Shown here: positions 27,301-42,300 of the stretch, in pieces
Numbering within the stretch: position 1 is the first letter of the stretch
How the letters are laid out: each line of letters opens with the position of its first letter
Origin: Pythium myriotylum
Lineage: Eukaryota > Oomycota > Peronosporomycetes > Pythiales > Pythiaceae
DNA length: 64,000 nt
Direction: 5' to 3'
Assembly: GCA_023091665.1 (NCBI GenBank)
Contig: JALJCQ010000026.1
Coordinates: 1,116,001-1,180,000 of the forward strand
The notes under the pieces: model-generated
The model's input: the letters and a program-made list of their open reading frames with translations, nothing else
The model's database searches: none
What the model was told of the DNA's origin: nothing
Translations under genes and position numbers: made by a program

Positions 27301-30300
27301 CGCGGAACCACCGACACGCGCATCGACACGCCCACCAACACTTCTTGATGATCAGGCCCCAACGAGAAGCTCACGTTCAGCCACACATCCACGAATGGCA
27401 ACACCGTGCGCGGCGACAACAGCACCAACGATCGATCCTCGTCCACCCAGTCGCTCGCCGTCACGCGCCACAGCCACGAGATCGACGCCCGGCGCCTGCT
27501 CTCGGACCCACTCCACGCCGCCGACGCGATAGACGAGTTCCGCGCGCTTGAAGAGTTCCACGAGCTAGACGACTTCCCCGGCATCAACCACAAACCACTC
27601 TTCGTCGATGGATCCACCGCCACCGTCACGCCCAATAGCGACAGCTTCGGCATCTCCACGCCCGCGCCCACGCCCACGTTCCAACCCGACGATGCAGACC
27701 TAGACAACGCAGACACTGCCGACCGACGAGCCACATCTTCGATCGTGCGCTTCGGAAGCAACACCGACTCGTTCGCGAACATCATCGACTCCATCGTCAC
27801 GTTCGACAACACCAACAGCCGATCTTCCGACGCCCAACTCACCACCGCGCTCGTCACCACTTGCTCTTTGAAATGAGGGGCGAACTTGCTCGCGAACGAG
27901 AACAGCACCGTCACCCGCAACCAACCACGGAACGACTGCGCACCTTCCAGCTCCAGATCGCACGAACCAACGCTCACGCCGTCCTCCCACTTCGCAGACA
28001 ACGCACCCAGCTGCACACCCACATCCGTCGAACCCGCTGACAACACCGCCAAGTCTTCCCCGCACATACTCGCACGAGACACAGACTCCGACGACAGACC
28101 AAACACCGATACGGACACGGACCACAGATCGCGCAGCCACGCACCCACCGACGGAGACAGCGACGACAGCACGCCCGACGGGTCCACCACCACGCGAGCC
28201 ACTTCGCCATGATCAACACGCACCTTCTGCCCTTCTCTCGCCCACGACTGCAGCACCAGAGACGGACGCGGAACCACCGACACGCGCATCGACACGCCCA
28301 CCAACACTTCTTGATGATCAGGCCCCAACGAGAAGCTCACGTTCAGCCACACATCCACGAATGGCGACACCGTGCGCGGCGACAACAGCACCAACGATCG
28401 ATCCTCGTCCACCCAGTCGCTCGCCGTCACGCGCCACAGCCACGAGATCGACGCCCGGCGCCTGCTCTCGGACCCACTCCACGCCGCCGACGCGATAGAC
28501 GAGTTCCGCGCGCTTGAAGAGTTCCACGAGCTAGACGACTTCCCCGGCATCAACCACAAACCACTCTTCGTCGATGGATCCACCGCCACCGTCACGCCCA
28601 ATAGCGACAGCTTCGGCATCTCCACGCCCGCGCCCACGCCCACGTTCCAACCCGACGATGCAGACCTAGACAACGCAGACACTGCCGACCGACGAGCCAC
28701 ATCTTCGATCGTGCGCTTCGGAAGCAACACCGACTCGTTCGCGAACATCATCGACTCCATCGTCACGTTCGACAACACCAACAGCCGATCTTCCGACGCC
28801 CAACTCACCACCGCGCTCGTCACCACTTGCTCTTTGAAATGAGGGGCGAACTTGCTCGCGAACGAGAACAGCACCGTCACCCGCAACCAACCACGGAACG
28901 ACTGCGCACCTTCCAGCTCCAGATCGCACGAACCAACGCTCACGCCGTCCTCCCACTTCGCAGACAACGCACCCAGCTGCACACCCACATCCGTCGAACC
29001 CGCTGACAACACCGCCAAGTCTTCCCCGCACATACTCGCACGAGACACAGACTCCGACGACAGACCAAACACCGATACGGACACGGACCACAGATCGCGC
29101 AGCCACGCACCCACCGACGGAGACAGCGACGACAGCACGCCCGACGGGTCCACCACCACGCGAGCCACTTCGCCATGATCAACACGCACCTTCTGCCCTT
29201 CTCTCGCCCACGACTGCAGCACCAGAGACGGACGCGGAACCACCGACACGCGCATCGACACGCCCACCAACACTTCTTGATGATCAGGCCCCAACGAGAA
29301 GCTCACGTTCAGCCACACATCCACGAATGGCGACACCGTGCGCGGCGACAACAGCACCAACGATCGATCCTCGTCCACCCAGTCGCTCGCCGTCACGCGC
29401 CACAGCCACGAGATCGACGCCCTGCGCCTGCTCTCGGACCCACTCCACGCCGCCGACGCGATAGACGAGTTCCGCGCGCTTGAAGAGTTCCACGAGCTAG
29501 ACGACTTCCCCGGCATCAACCACAAACCACTCTTCGTCGATGGATCCACCGCCACCGTCACGCCCAATAGCGACAGCTTCGGCATCTCCACGCCCGCGCC
29601 CACGCCCACGTTCCAACCCGACGATGCAGACCTAGACAACGCAGACACTGCCGACCGACGAGCCACATCTTCGATCGTGCGCTTCGGAAGCAACACCGAC
29701 TCGTTCGCGAACATCATCGACTCCATCGTCACGTTCGACAACACCAACAGCCGATCTTCCGACGCCCAACTCACCACCGCGCTCGTCACCACTTGCTCTT
29801 TGAAATGAGGGGCGAACTTGCTCGCGAACGAGAACAGCACCGTCACCCGCAACCAACCACGGAACGACTGCGCACCTTCCAGCTCCAGATCGCACGAACC
29901 AACGCTCACGCCGTCCTCCCACTTCGCAGACAACGCACCCAGCTGCACACCCACATCCGTCGAACCCGCTGACAACACCGCCAAGTCTTCCCCGCACATA
30001 CTCGCACGAGACACAGACTCCGACGACAGACCAAACACCGATACGGACACGGACCACAGATCGCGCAGCCACGCACCCACCGACGGAGACAGCGACGACA
30101 GCACGCCCGACGGGTCCACCACCACGCGAGCCACTTCGCCATGATCAACACGCACCTTCTGCCCTTCTCTCGCCCACGACTGCAGCACCAGAGACGGACG
30201 CGGAACCACCGACACGCGCATCGACACGCCCACCAACACTTCTTGATGATCAGGCCCCAACGAGAAGCTCACGTTCAGCCACACATCCACGAATGGCAAC

Positions 30301-33300
30301 ACCGTGCGCGGCGACAACAGCACCAACGATCGATCCTCGTCCACCCAGTCGCTCGCCGTCACGCGCCACAGCCACGAGATCGACGCCCGGCGCCTGCTCT
30401 CGGACCCACTCCACGCCGCCGACGCGATAGACGAGTTCCGCGCGCTTGAAGAGTTCCACGAGCTAGACGACTTCCCCGGCATCAACCACAAACCACTCTT
30501 CGTCGATGGATCCACCGCCACCGTCACGCCCAATAGCGACAGCTTCGGCATCTCCACGCCCGCGCCCACGCCCACGTTCCAACCCGACGATGCAGACCTA
30601 GACAACGCAGACACTGCCGACCGACGAGCCACATCTTCGATCGTGCGCTTCGGAAGCAACACCGACTCGTTCGCGAACATCATCGACTCCATCGTCACGT
30701 TCGACAACACCAACAGCCGATCTTCCGACGCCCAACTCACCACCGCGCTCGTCACCACTTGCTCTTTGAAATGAGGGGCGAACTTGCTCGCGAACGAGAA
30801 CAGCACCGTCACCCGCAACCAACCACGGAACGACTGCGCACCTTCCAGCTCCAGATCGCACGAACCAACGCTCACGCCGTCCTCCCACTTCGCAGACAAC
30901 GCACCCAGCTGCACACCCACATCCGTCGAACCCGCTGACAACACCGCCAAGTCTTCCCCGCACATACTCGCACGAGACACAGACTCCGACGACAGACCAA
31001 ACACCGATACGGACACGGACCACAGATCGCGCAGCCACGCACCCACCGACGGAGACAGCGACGACAGCACGCCCGACGGGTCCACCACCACGCGAGCCAC
31101 TTCGCCATGATCAACACGCACCTTCTGCCCTTCTCTCGCCCACGACTGCAGCACCAGAGACGGACGCGGAACCACCGACACGCGCATCGACACGCCCACC
31201 AACACTTCTTGATGATCAGGCCCCAACGAGAAGCTCACGTTCAGCCACACATCCACGAATGGCGACACCGTGCGCGGCGACAACAGCACCAACGATCGAT
31301 CCTCGTCCACCCAGTCGCTCGCCGTCACGCGCCACAGCCACGAGATCGACGCCCGGCGCCTGCTCTCGGACCCACTCCACGCCGCCGACGCGATAGACGA
31401 GTTCCGCGCGCTTGAAGAGTTCCACGAGCTAGACGACTTCCCCGGCATCAACCACAAACCACTCTTCGTCGATGGATCCACCGCCACCGTCACGCCCAAT
31501 AGCGACAGCTTCGGCATCTCCACGCCCGCGCCCACGCCCACGTTCCAACCCGACGATGCAGACCTAGACAACGCAGACACTGCCGACCGACGAGCCACAT
31601 CTTCGATCGTGCGCTTCGGAAGCAACACCGACTCGTTCGCGAACATCATCGACTCCATCGTCACGTTCGACAACACCAACAGCCGATCTTCCGACGCCCA
31701 ACTCACCACCGCGCTCGTCACCACTTGCTCTTTGAAATGAGGGGCGAACTTGCTCGCGAACGAGAACAGCACCGTCACCCGCAACCAACCACGGAACGAC
31801 TGCGCACCTTCCAGCTCCAGATCGCACGAACCAACGCTCACGCCGTCCTCCCACTTCGCAGACAACGCACCCAGCTGCACACCCACATCCGTCGAACCCG
31901 CTGACAACACCGCCAAGTCTTCCCCGCACATACTCGCACGAGACACAGACTCCGACGACAGACCAAACACCGATACGGACACGGACCACAGATCGCGCAG
32001 CCACGCACCCACCGACGGAGACAGCGACGACAGCACGCCCGACGGGTCCACCACCACGCGAGCCACTTCGCCATGATCAACACGCACCTTCTGCCCTTCT
32101 CTCGCCCACGACTGCAGCACCAGAGACGGACGCGGAACCACCGACACGCGCATCGACACGCCCACCAACACTTCTTGATGATCAGGCCCCAACGAGAAGC
32201 TCACGTTCAGCCACACATCCACGAATGGCAACACCGTGCGCGGCGACAACAGCACCAACGATCGATCCTCGTCCACCCAGTCGCTCGCCGTCACGCGCCA
32301 CAGCCACGAGATCGACGCCCGGCGCCTGCTCTCGGACCCACTCCACGCCGCCGACGCGATAGACGAGTTCCGCGCGCTTGAAGAGTTCCACGAGCTAGAC
32401 GACTTCCCCGGCATCAACCACAAACCACTCTTCGTCGATGGATCCACCGCCACCGTCACGCCCAATAGCGACAGCTTCGGCATCTCCACGCCCGCGCCCA
32501 CGCCCACGTTCCAACCCGACGATGCAGACCTAGACAACGCAGACACTGCCGACCGACGAGCCACATCTTCGATCGTGCGCTTCGGAAGCAACACCGACTC
32601 GTTCGCGAACATCATCGACTCCATCGTCACGTTCGACAACACCAACAGCCGATCTTCCGACGCCCAACTCACCACCGCGCTCGTCACCACTTGCTCTTTG
32701 AAATGAGGGGCGAACTTGCTCGCGAACGAGAACAGCACCGTCACCCGCAACCAACCACGGAACGACTGCGCACCTTCCAGCTCCAGATCGCACGAACCAA
32801 CGCTCACGCCGTCCTCCCACTTCGCAGACAACGCACCCAGCTGCACACCCACATCCGTCGAACCCGCTGACAACACCGCCAAGTCTTCCCCGCACATACT
32901 CGCACGAGACACAGACTCCGACGACAGACCAAACACCGATACGGACACGGACCACAGATCGCGCAGCCACGCACCCACCGACGGAGACAGCGACGACAGC
33001 ACGCCCGACGGGTCCACCACCACGCGAGCCACTTCGCCATGATCAACACGCACCTTCTGCCCTTCTCTCGCCCACGACTGCAGCACCAGAGACGGACGCG
33101 GAACCACCGACACGCGCATCGACACGCCCACCAACACTTCTTGATGATCAGGCCCCAACGAGAAGCTCACGTTCAGCCACACATCCACGAATGGCGACAC
33201 CGTGCGCGGCGACAACAGCACCAACGATCGATCCTCGTCCACCCAGTCGCTCGCCGTCACGCGCCACAGCCACGAGATCGACGCCCGGCGCCTGCTCTCG

Positions 33301-36300
33301 GACCCACTCCACGCCGCCGACGCGATAGACGAGTTCCGCGCGCTTGAAGAGTTCCACGAGCTAGACGACTTCCCCGGCATCAACCACAAACCACTCTTCG
33401 TCGATGGATCCACCGCCACCGTCACGCCCAATAGCGACAGCTTCGGCATCTCCACGCCCGCGCCCACGCCCACGTTCCAACCCGACGATGCAGACCTAGA
33501 CAACGCAGACACTGCCGACCGACGAGCCACATCTTCGATCGTGCGCTTCGGAAGCAACACCGACTCGTTCGCGAACATCATCGACTCCATCGTCACGTTC
33601 GACAACACCAACAGCCGATCTTCCGACGCCCAACTCACCACCGCGCTCGTCACCACTTGCTCTTTGAAATGAGGGGCGAACTTGCTCGCGAACGAGAACA
33701 GCACCGTCACCCGCAACCAACCACGGAACGACTGCGCACCTTCCAGCTCCAGATCGCACGAACCAACGCTCACGCCGTCCTCCCACTTCGCAGACAACGC
33801 ACCCAGCTGCACACCCACATCCGTCGAACCCGCTGACAACACCGCCAAGTCTTCCCCGCACATACTCGCACGAGACACAGACTCCGACGACAGACCAAAC
33901 ACCGATACGGACACGGACCACAGATCGCGCAGCCACGCACCCACCGACGGAGACAGCGACGACAGCACGCCCGACGGGTCCACCACCACGCGAGCCACTT
34001 CGCCATGATCAACACGCACCTTCTGCCCTTCTCTCGCCCACGACTGCAGCACCAGAGACGGACGCGGAACCACCGACACGCGCATCGACACGCCCACCAA
34101 CACTTCTTGATGATCAGGCCCCAACGAGAAGCTCACGTTCAGCCACACATCCACGAATGGCGACACCGTGCGCGGCGACAACAGCACCAACGATCGATCC
34201 TCGTCCACCCAGTCGCTCGCCGTCACGCGCCACAGCCACGAGATCGACGCCCGGCGCCTGCTCTCGGACCCACTCCACGCCGCCGACGCGATAGACGAGT
34301 TCCGCGCGCTTGAAGAGTTCCACGAGCTAGACGACTTCCCCGGCATCAACCACAAACCACTCTTCGTCGATGGATCCACCGCCACCGTCACGCCCAATAG
34401 CGACAGCTTCGGCATCTCCACGCCCGCGCCCACGCCCACGTTCCAACCCGACGATGCAGACCTAGACAACGCAGACACTGCCGACCGACGAGCCACATCT
34501 TCGATCGTGCGCTTCGGAAGCAACACCGACTCGTTCGCGAACATCATCGACTCCATCGTCACGTTCGACAACACCAACAGCCGATCTTCCGACGCCCAAC
34601 TCACCACCGCGCTCGTCACCACTTGCTCTTTGAAATGAGGGGCGAACTTGCTCGCGAACGAGAACAGCACCGTCACCCGCAACCAACCACGGAACGACTG
34701 CGCACCTTCCAGCTCCAGATCGCACGAACCAACGCTCACGCCGTCCTCCCACTTCGCAGACAACGCACCCAGCTGCACACCCACATCCGTCGAACCCGCT
34801 GACAACACCGCCAAGTCTTCCCCGCACATACTCGCACGAGACACAGACTCCGACGACAGACCAAACACCGATACGGACACGGACCACAGATCGCGCAGCC
34901 ACGCACCCACCGACGGAGACAGCGACGACAGCACGCCCGACGGGTCCACCACCACGCGAGCCACTTCGCCATGATCAACACGCACCTTCTGCCCTTCTCT
35001 CGCCCACGACTGCAGCACCAGAGACGGACGCGGAACCACCGACACGCGCATCGACACGCCCACCAACACTTCTTGATGATCAGGCCCCAACGAGAAGCTC
35101 ACGTTCAGCCACACATCCACGAATGGCAACACCGTGCGCGGCGACAACAGCACCAACGATCGATCCTCGTCCACCCAGTCGCTCGCCGTCACGCGCCACA
35201 GCCACGAGATCGACGCCCGGCGCCTGCTCTCGGACCCACTCCACGCCGCCGACGCGATAGACGAGTTCCGCGCGCTTGAAGAGTTCCACGAGCTAGACGA
35301 CTTCCCCGGCATCAACCACAAACCACTCTTCGTCGATGGATCCACCGCCACCGTCACGCCCAATAGCGACAGCTTCGGCATCTCCACGCCCGCGCCCACG
35401 CCCACGTTCCAACCCGACGATGCAGACCTAGACAACGCAGACACTGCCGACCGACGAGCCACATCTTCGATCGTGCGCTTCGGAAGCAACACCGACTCGT
35501 TCGCGAACATCATCGACTCCATCGTCACGTTCGACAACACCAACAGCCGATCTTCCGACGCCCAACTCACCACCGCGCTCGTCACCACTTGCTCTTTGAA
35601 ATGAGGGGCGAACTTGCTCGCGAACGAGAACAGCACCGTCACCCGCAACCAACCACGGAACGACTGCGCACCTTCCAGCTCCAGATCGCACGAACCAACG
35701 CTCACGCCGTCCTCCCACTTCGCAGACAACGCACCCAGCTGCACACCCACATCCGTCGAACCCGCTGACAACACCGCCAAGTCTTCCCCGCACATACTCG
35801 CACGAGACACAGACTCCGACGACAGACCAAACACCGATACGGACACGGACCACAGATCGCGCAGCCACGCACCCACCGACGGAGACAGCGACGACAGCAC
35901 GCCCGACGGGTCCACCACCACGCGAGCCACTTCGCCATGATCAACACGCACCTTCTGCCCTTCTCTCGCCCACGACTGCAGCACCAGAGACGGACGCGGA
36001 ACCACCGACACGCGCATCGACACGCCCACCAACACTTCTTGATGATCAGGCCCCAACGAGAAGCTCACGTTCAGCCACACATCCACGAATGGCAACACCG
36101 TGCGCGGCGACAACAGCACCAACGATCGATCCTCGTCCACCCAGTCGCTCGCCGTCACGCGCCACAGCCACGAGATCGACGCCCGGCGCCTGCTCTCGGA
36201 CCCACTCCACGCCGCCGACGCGATAGACGAGTTCCGCGCGCTTGAAGAGTTCCACGAGCTAGACGACTTCCCCGGCATCAACCACAAACCACTCTTCGTC

Positions 36301-39300
36301 GATGGATCCACCGCCACCGTCACGCCCAATAGCGACAGCTTCGGCATCTCCACGCCCGCGCCCACGCCCACGTTCCAACCCGACGATGCAGACCTAGACA
36401 ACGCAGACACTGCCGACCGACGAGCCACATCTTCGATCGTGCGCTTCGGAAGCAACACCGACTCGTTCGCGAACATCATCGACTCCATCGTCACGTTCGA
36501 CAACACCAACAGCCGATCTTCCGACGCCCAACTCACCACCGCGCTCGTCACCACTTGCTCTTTGAAATGAGGGGCGAACTTGCTCGCGAACGAGAACAGC
36601 ACCGTCACCCGCAACCAACCACGGAACGACTGCGCACCTTCCAGCTCCAGATCGCACGAACCAACGCTCACGCCGTCCTCCCACTTCGCAGACAACGCAC
36701 CCAGCTGCACACCCACATCCGTCGAACCCGCTGACAACACCGCCAAGTCTTCCCCGCACATACTCGCACGAGACACAGACTCCGACGACAGACCAAACAC
36801 CGATACGGACACGGACCACAGATCGCGCAGCCACGCACCCACCGACGGAGACAGCGACGACAGCACGCCCGACGGGTCCACCACCACGCGAGCCACTTCG
36901 CCATGATCAACACGCACCTTCTGCCCTTCTCTCGCCCACGACTGCAGCACCAGAGACGGACGCGGAACCACCGACACGCGCATCGACACGCCCACCAACA
37001 CTTCTTGATGATCAGGCCCCAACGAGAAGCTCACGTTCAGCCACACATCCACGAATGGCAACACCGTGCGCGGCGACAACAGCACCAACGATCGATCCTC
37101 GTCCACCCAGTCGCTCGCCGTCACGCGCCACAGCCACGAGATCGACGCCCGGCGCCTGCTCTCGGACCCACTCCACGCCGCCGACGCGATAGACGAGTTC
37201 CGCGCGCTTGAAGAGTTCCACGAGCTAGACGACTTCCCCGGCATCAACCACAAACCACTCTTCGTCGATGGATCCACCGCCACCGTCACGCCCAATAGCG
37301 ACAGCTTCGGCATCTCCACGCCCGCGCCCACGCCCACGTTCCAACCCGACGATGCAGACCTAGACAACGCAGACACTGCCGACCGACGAGCCACATCTTC
37401 GATCGTGCGCTTCGGAAGCAACACCGACTCGTTCGCGAACATCATCGACTCCATCGTCACGTTCGACAACACCAACAGCCGATCTTCCGACGCCCAACTC
37501 ACCACCGCGCTCGTCACCACTTGCTCTTTGAAATGAGGGGCGAACTTGCTCGCGAACGAGAACAGCACCGTCACCCGCAACCAACCACGGAACGACTGCG
37601 CACCTTCCAGCTCCAGATCGCACGAACCAACGCTCACGCCGTCCTCCCACTTCGCAGACAACGCACCCAGCTGCACACCCACATCCGTCGAACCCGCTGA
37701 CAACACCGCCAAGTCTTCCCCGCACATACTCGCACGAGACACAGACTCCGACGACAGACCAAACACCGATACGGACACGGACCACAGATCGCGCAGCCAC
37801 GCACCCACCGACGGAGACAGCGACGACAGCACGCCCGACGGGTCCACCACCACGCGAGCCACTTCGCCATGATCAACACGCACCTTCTGCCCTTCTCTCG
37901 CCCACGACTGCAGCACCAGAGACGGACGCGGAACCACCGACACGCGCATCGACACGCCCACCAACACTTCTTGATGATCAGGCCCCAACGAGAAGCTCAC
38001 GTTCAGCCACACATCCACGAATGGCGACACCGTGCGCGGCGACAACAGCACCAACGATCGATCCTCGTCCACCCAGTCGCTCGCCGTCACGCGCCACAGC
38101 CACGAGATCGACGCCCGGCGCCTGCTCTCGGACCCACTCCACGCCGCCGACGCGATAGACGAGTTCCGCGCGCTTGAAGAGTTCCACGAGCTAGACGACT
38201 TCCCCGGCATCAACCACAAACCACTCTTCGTCGATGGATCCACCGCCACCGTCACGCCCAATAGCGACAGCTTCGGCATCTCCACGCCCGCGCCCACGCC
38301 CACGTTCCAACCCGACGATGCAGACCTAGACAACGCAGACACTGCCGACCGACGAGCCACATCTTCGATCGTGCGCTTCGGAAGCAACACCGACTCGTTC
38401 GCGAACATCATCGACTCCATCGTCACGTTCGACAACACCAACAGCCGATCTTCCGACGCCCAACTCACCACCGCGCTCGTCACCACTTGCTCTTTGAAAT
38501 GAGGGGCGAACTTGCTCGCGAACGAGAACAGCACCGTCACCCGCAACCAACCACGGAACGACTGCGCACCTTCCAGCTCCAGATCGCACGAACCAACGCT
38601 CACGCCGTCCTCCCACTTCGCAGACAACGCACCCAGCTGCACACCCACATCCGTCGAACCCGCTGACAACACCGCCAAGTCTTCCCCGCACATACTCGCA
38701 CGAGACACAGACTCCGACGACAGACCAAACACCGATACGGACACGGACCACAGATCGCGCAGCCACGCACCCACCGACGGAGACAGCGACGACAGCACGC
38801 CCGACGGGTCCACCACCACGCGAGCCACTTCGCCATGATCAACACGCACCTTCTGCCCTTCTCTCGCCCACGACTGCAGCACCAGAGACGGACGCGGAAC
38901 CACCGACACGCGCATCGACACGCCCACCAACACTTCTTGATGATCAGGCCCCAACGAGAAGCTCACGTTCAGCCACACATCCACGAATGGCAACACCGTG
39001 CGCGGCGACAACAGCACCAACGATCGATCCTCGTCCACCCAGTCGCTCGCCGTCACGCGCCACAGCCACGAGATCGACGCCCGGCGCCTGCTCTCGGACC
39101 CACTCCACGCCGCCGACGCGATAGACGAGTTCCGCGCGCTTGAAGAGTTCCACGAGCTAGACGACTTCCCCGGCATCAACCACAAACCACTCTTCGTCGA
39201 TGGATCCACCGCCACCGTCACGCCCAATAGCGACAGCTTCGGCATCTCCACGCCCGCGCCCACGCCCACGTTCCAACCCGACGATGCAGACCTAGACAAC

Positions 39301-42300
39301 GCAGACACTGCCGACCGACGAGCCACATCTTCGATCGTGCGCTTCGGAAGCAACACCGACTCGTTCGCGAACATCATCGACTCCATCGTCACGTTCGACA
39401 ACACCAACAGCCGATCTTCCGACGCCCAACTCACCACCGCGCTCGTCACCACTTGCTCTTTGAAATGAGGGGCGAACTTGCTCGCGAACGAGAACAGCAC
39501 CGTCACCCGCAACCAACCACGGAACGACTGCGCACCTTCCAGCTCCAGATCGCACGAACCAACGCTCACGCCGTCCTCCCACTTCGCAGACAACGCACCC
39601 AGCTGCACACCCACATCCGTCGAACCCGCTGACAACACCGCCAAGTCTTCCCCGCACATACTCGCACGAGACACAGACTCCGACGACAGACCAAACACCG
39701 ATACGGACACGGACCACAGATCGCGCAGCCACGCACCCACCGACGGAGACAGCGACGACAGCACGCCCGACGGGTCCACCACCACGCGAGCCACTTCGCC
39801 ATGATCAACACGCACCTTCTGCCCTTCTCTCGCCCACGACTGCAGCACCAGAGACGGACGCGGAACCACCGACACGCGCATCGACACGCCCACCAACACT
39901 TCTTGATGATCAGGCCCCAACGAGAAGCTCACGTTCAGCCACACATCCACGAATGGCAACACCGTGCGCGGCGACAACAGCACCAACGATCGATCCTCGT
40001 CCACCCAGTCGCTCGCCGTCACGCGCCACAGCCACGAGATCGACGCCCGGCGCCTGCTCTCGGACCCACTCCACGCCGCCGACGCGATAGACGAGTTCCG
40101 CGCGCTTGAAGAGTTCCACGAGCTAGACGACTTCCCCGGCATCAACCACAAACCACTCTTCGTCGATGGATCCACCGCCACCGTCACGCCCAATAGCGAC
40201 AGCTTCGGCATCTCCACGCCCGCGCCCACGCCCACGTTCCAACCCGACGATGCAGACCTAGACAACGCAGACACTGCCGACCGACGAGCCACATCTTCGA
40301 TCGTGCGCTTCGGAAGCAACACCGACTCGTTCGCGAACATCATCGACTCCATCGTCACGTTCGACAACACCAACAGCCGATCTTCCGACGCCCAACTCAC
40401 CACCGCGCTCGTCACCACTTGCTCTTTGAAATGAGGGGCGAACTTGCTCGCGAACGAGAACAGCACCGTCACCCGCAACCAACCACGGAACGACTGCGCA
40501 CCTTCCAGCTCCAGATCGCACGAACCAACGCTCACGCCGTCCTCCCACTTCGCAGACAACGCACCCAGCTGCACACCCACATCCGTCGAACCCGCTGACA
40601 ACACCGCCAAGTCTTCCCCGCACATACTCGCACGAGACACAGACTCCGACGACAGACCAAACACCGATACGGACACGGACCACAGATCGCGCAGCCACGC
40701 ACCCACCGACGGAGACAGCGACGACAGCACGCCCGACGGGTCCACCACCACGCGAGCCACTTCGCCATGATCAACACGCACCTTCTGCCCTTCTCTCGCC
40801 CACGACTGCAGCACCAGAGACGGACGCGGAACCACCGACACGCGCATCGACACGCCCACCAACACTTCTTGATGATCAGGCCCCAACGAGAAGCTCACGT
40901 TCAGCCACACATCCACGAATGGCGACACCGTGCGCGGCGACAACAGCACCAACGATCGATCCTCGTCCACCCAGTCGCTCGCCGTCACGCGCCACAGCCA
41001 CGAGATCGACGCCCGGCGCCTGCTCTCGGACCCACTCCACGCCGCCGACGCGATAGACGAGTTCCGCGCGCTTGAAGAGTTCCACGAGCTAGACGACTTC
41101 CCCGGCATCAACCACAAACCACTCTTCGTCGATGGATCCACCGCCACCGTCACGCCCAATAGCGACAGCTTCGGCATCTCCACGCCCGCGCCCACGCCCA
41201 CGTTCCAACCCGACGATGCAGACCTAGACAACGCAGACACTGCCGACCGACGAGCCACATCTTCGATCGTGCGCTTCGGAAGCAACACCGACTCGTTCGC
41301 GAACATCATCGACTCCATCGTCACGTTCGACAACACCAACAGCCGATCTTCCGACGCCCAACTCACCACCGCGCTCGTCACCACTTGCTCTTTGAAATGA
41401 GGGGCGAACTTGCTCGCGAACGAGAACAGCACCGTCACCCGCAACCAACCACGGAACGACTGCGCACCTTCCAGCTCCAGATCGCACGAACCAACGCTCA
41501 CGCCGTCCTCCCACTTCGCAGACAACGCACCCAGCTGCACACCCACATCCGTCGAACCCGCTGACAACACCGCCAAGTCTTCCCCGCACATACTCGCACG
41601 AGACACAGACTCCGACGACAGACCAAACACCGATACGGACACGGACCACAGATCGCGCAGCCACGCACCCACCGACGGAGACAGCGACGACAGCACGCCC
41701 GACGGGTCCACCACCACGCGAGCCACTTCGCCATGATCAACACGCACCTTCTGCCCTTCTCTCGCCCACGACTGCAGCACCAGAGACGGACGCGGAACCA
41801 CCGACACGCGCATCGACACGCCCACCAACACTTCTTGATGATCAGGCCCCAACGAGAAGCTCACGTTCAGCCACACATCCACGAATGGCGACACCGTGCG
41901 CGGCGACAACAGCACCAACGATCGATCCTCGTCCACCCAGTCGCTCGCCGTCACGCGCCACAGCCACGAGATCGACGCCCGGCGCCTGCTCTCGGACCCA
42001 CTCCACGCCGCCGACGCGATAGACGAGTTCCGCGCGCTTGAAGAGTTCCACGAGCTAGACGACTTCCCCGGCATCAACCACAAACCACTCTTCGTCGATG
42101 GATCCACCGCCACCGTCACGCCCAATAGCGACAGCTTCGGCATCTCCACGCCCGCGCCCACGCCCACGTTCCAACCCGACGATGCAGACCTAGACAACGC
42201 AGACACTGCCGACCGACGAGCCACATCTTCGATCGTGCGCTTCGGAAGCAACACCGACTCGTTCGCGAACATCATCGACTCCATCGTCACGTTCGACAAC

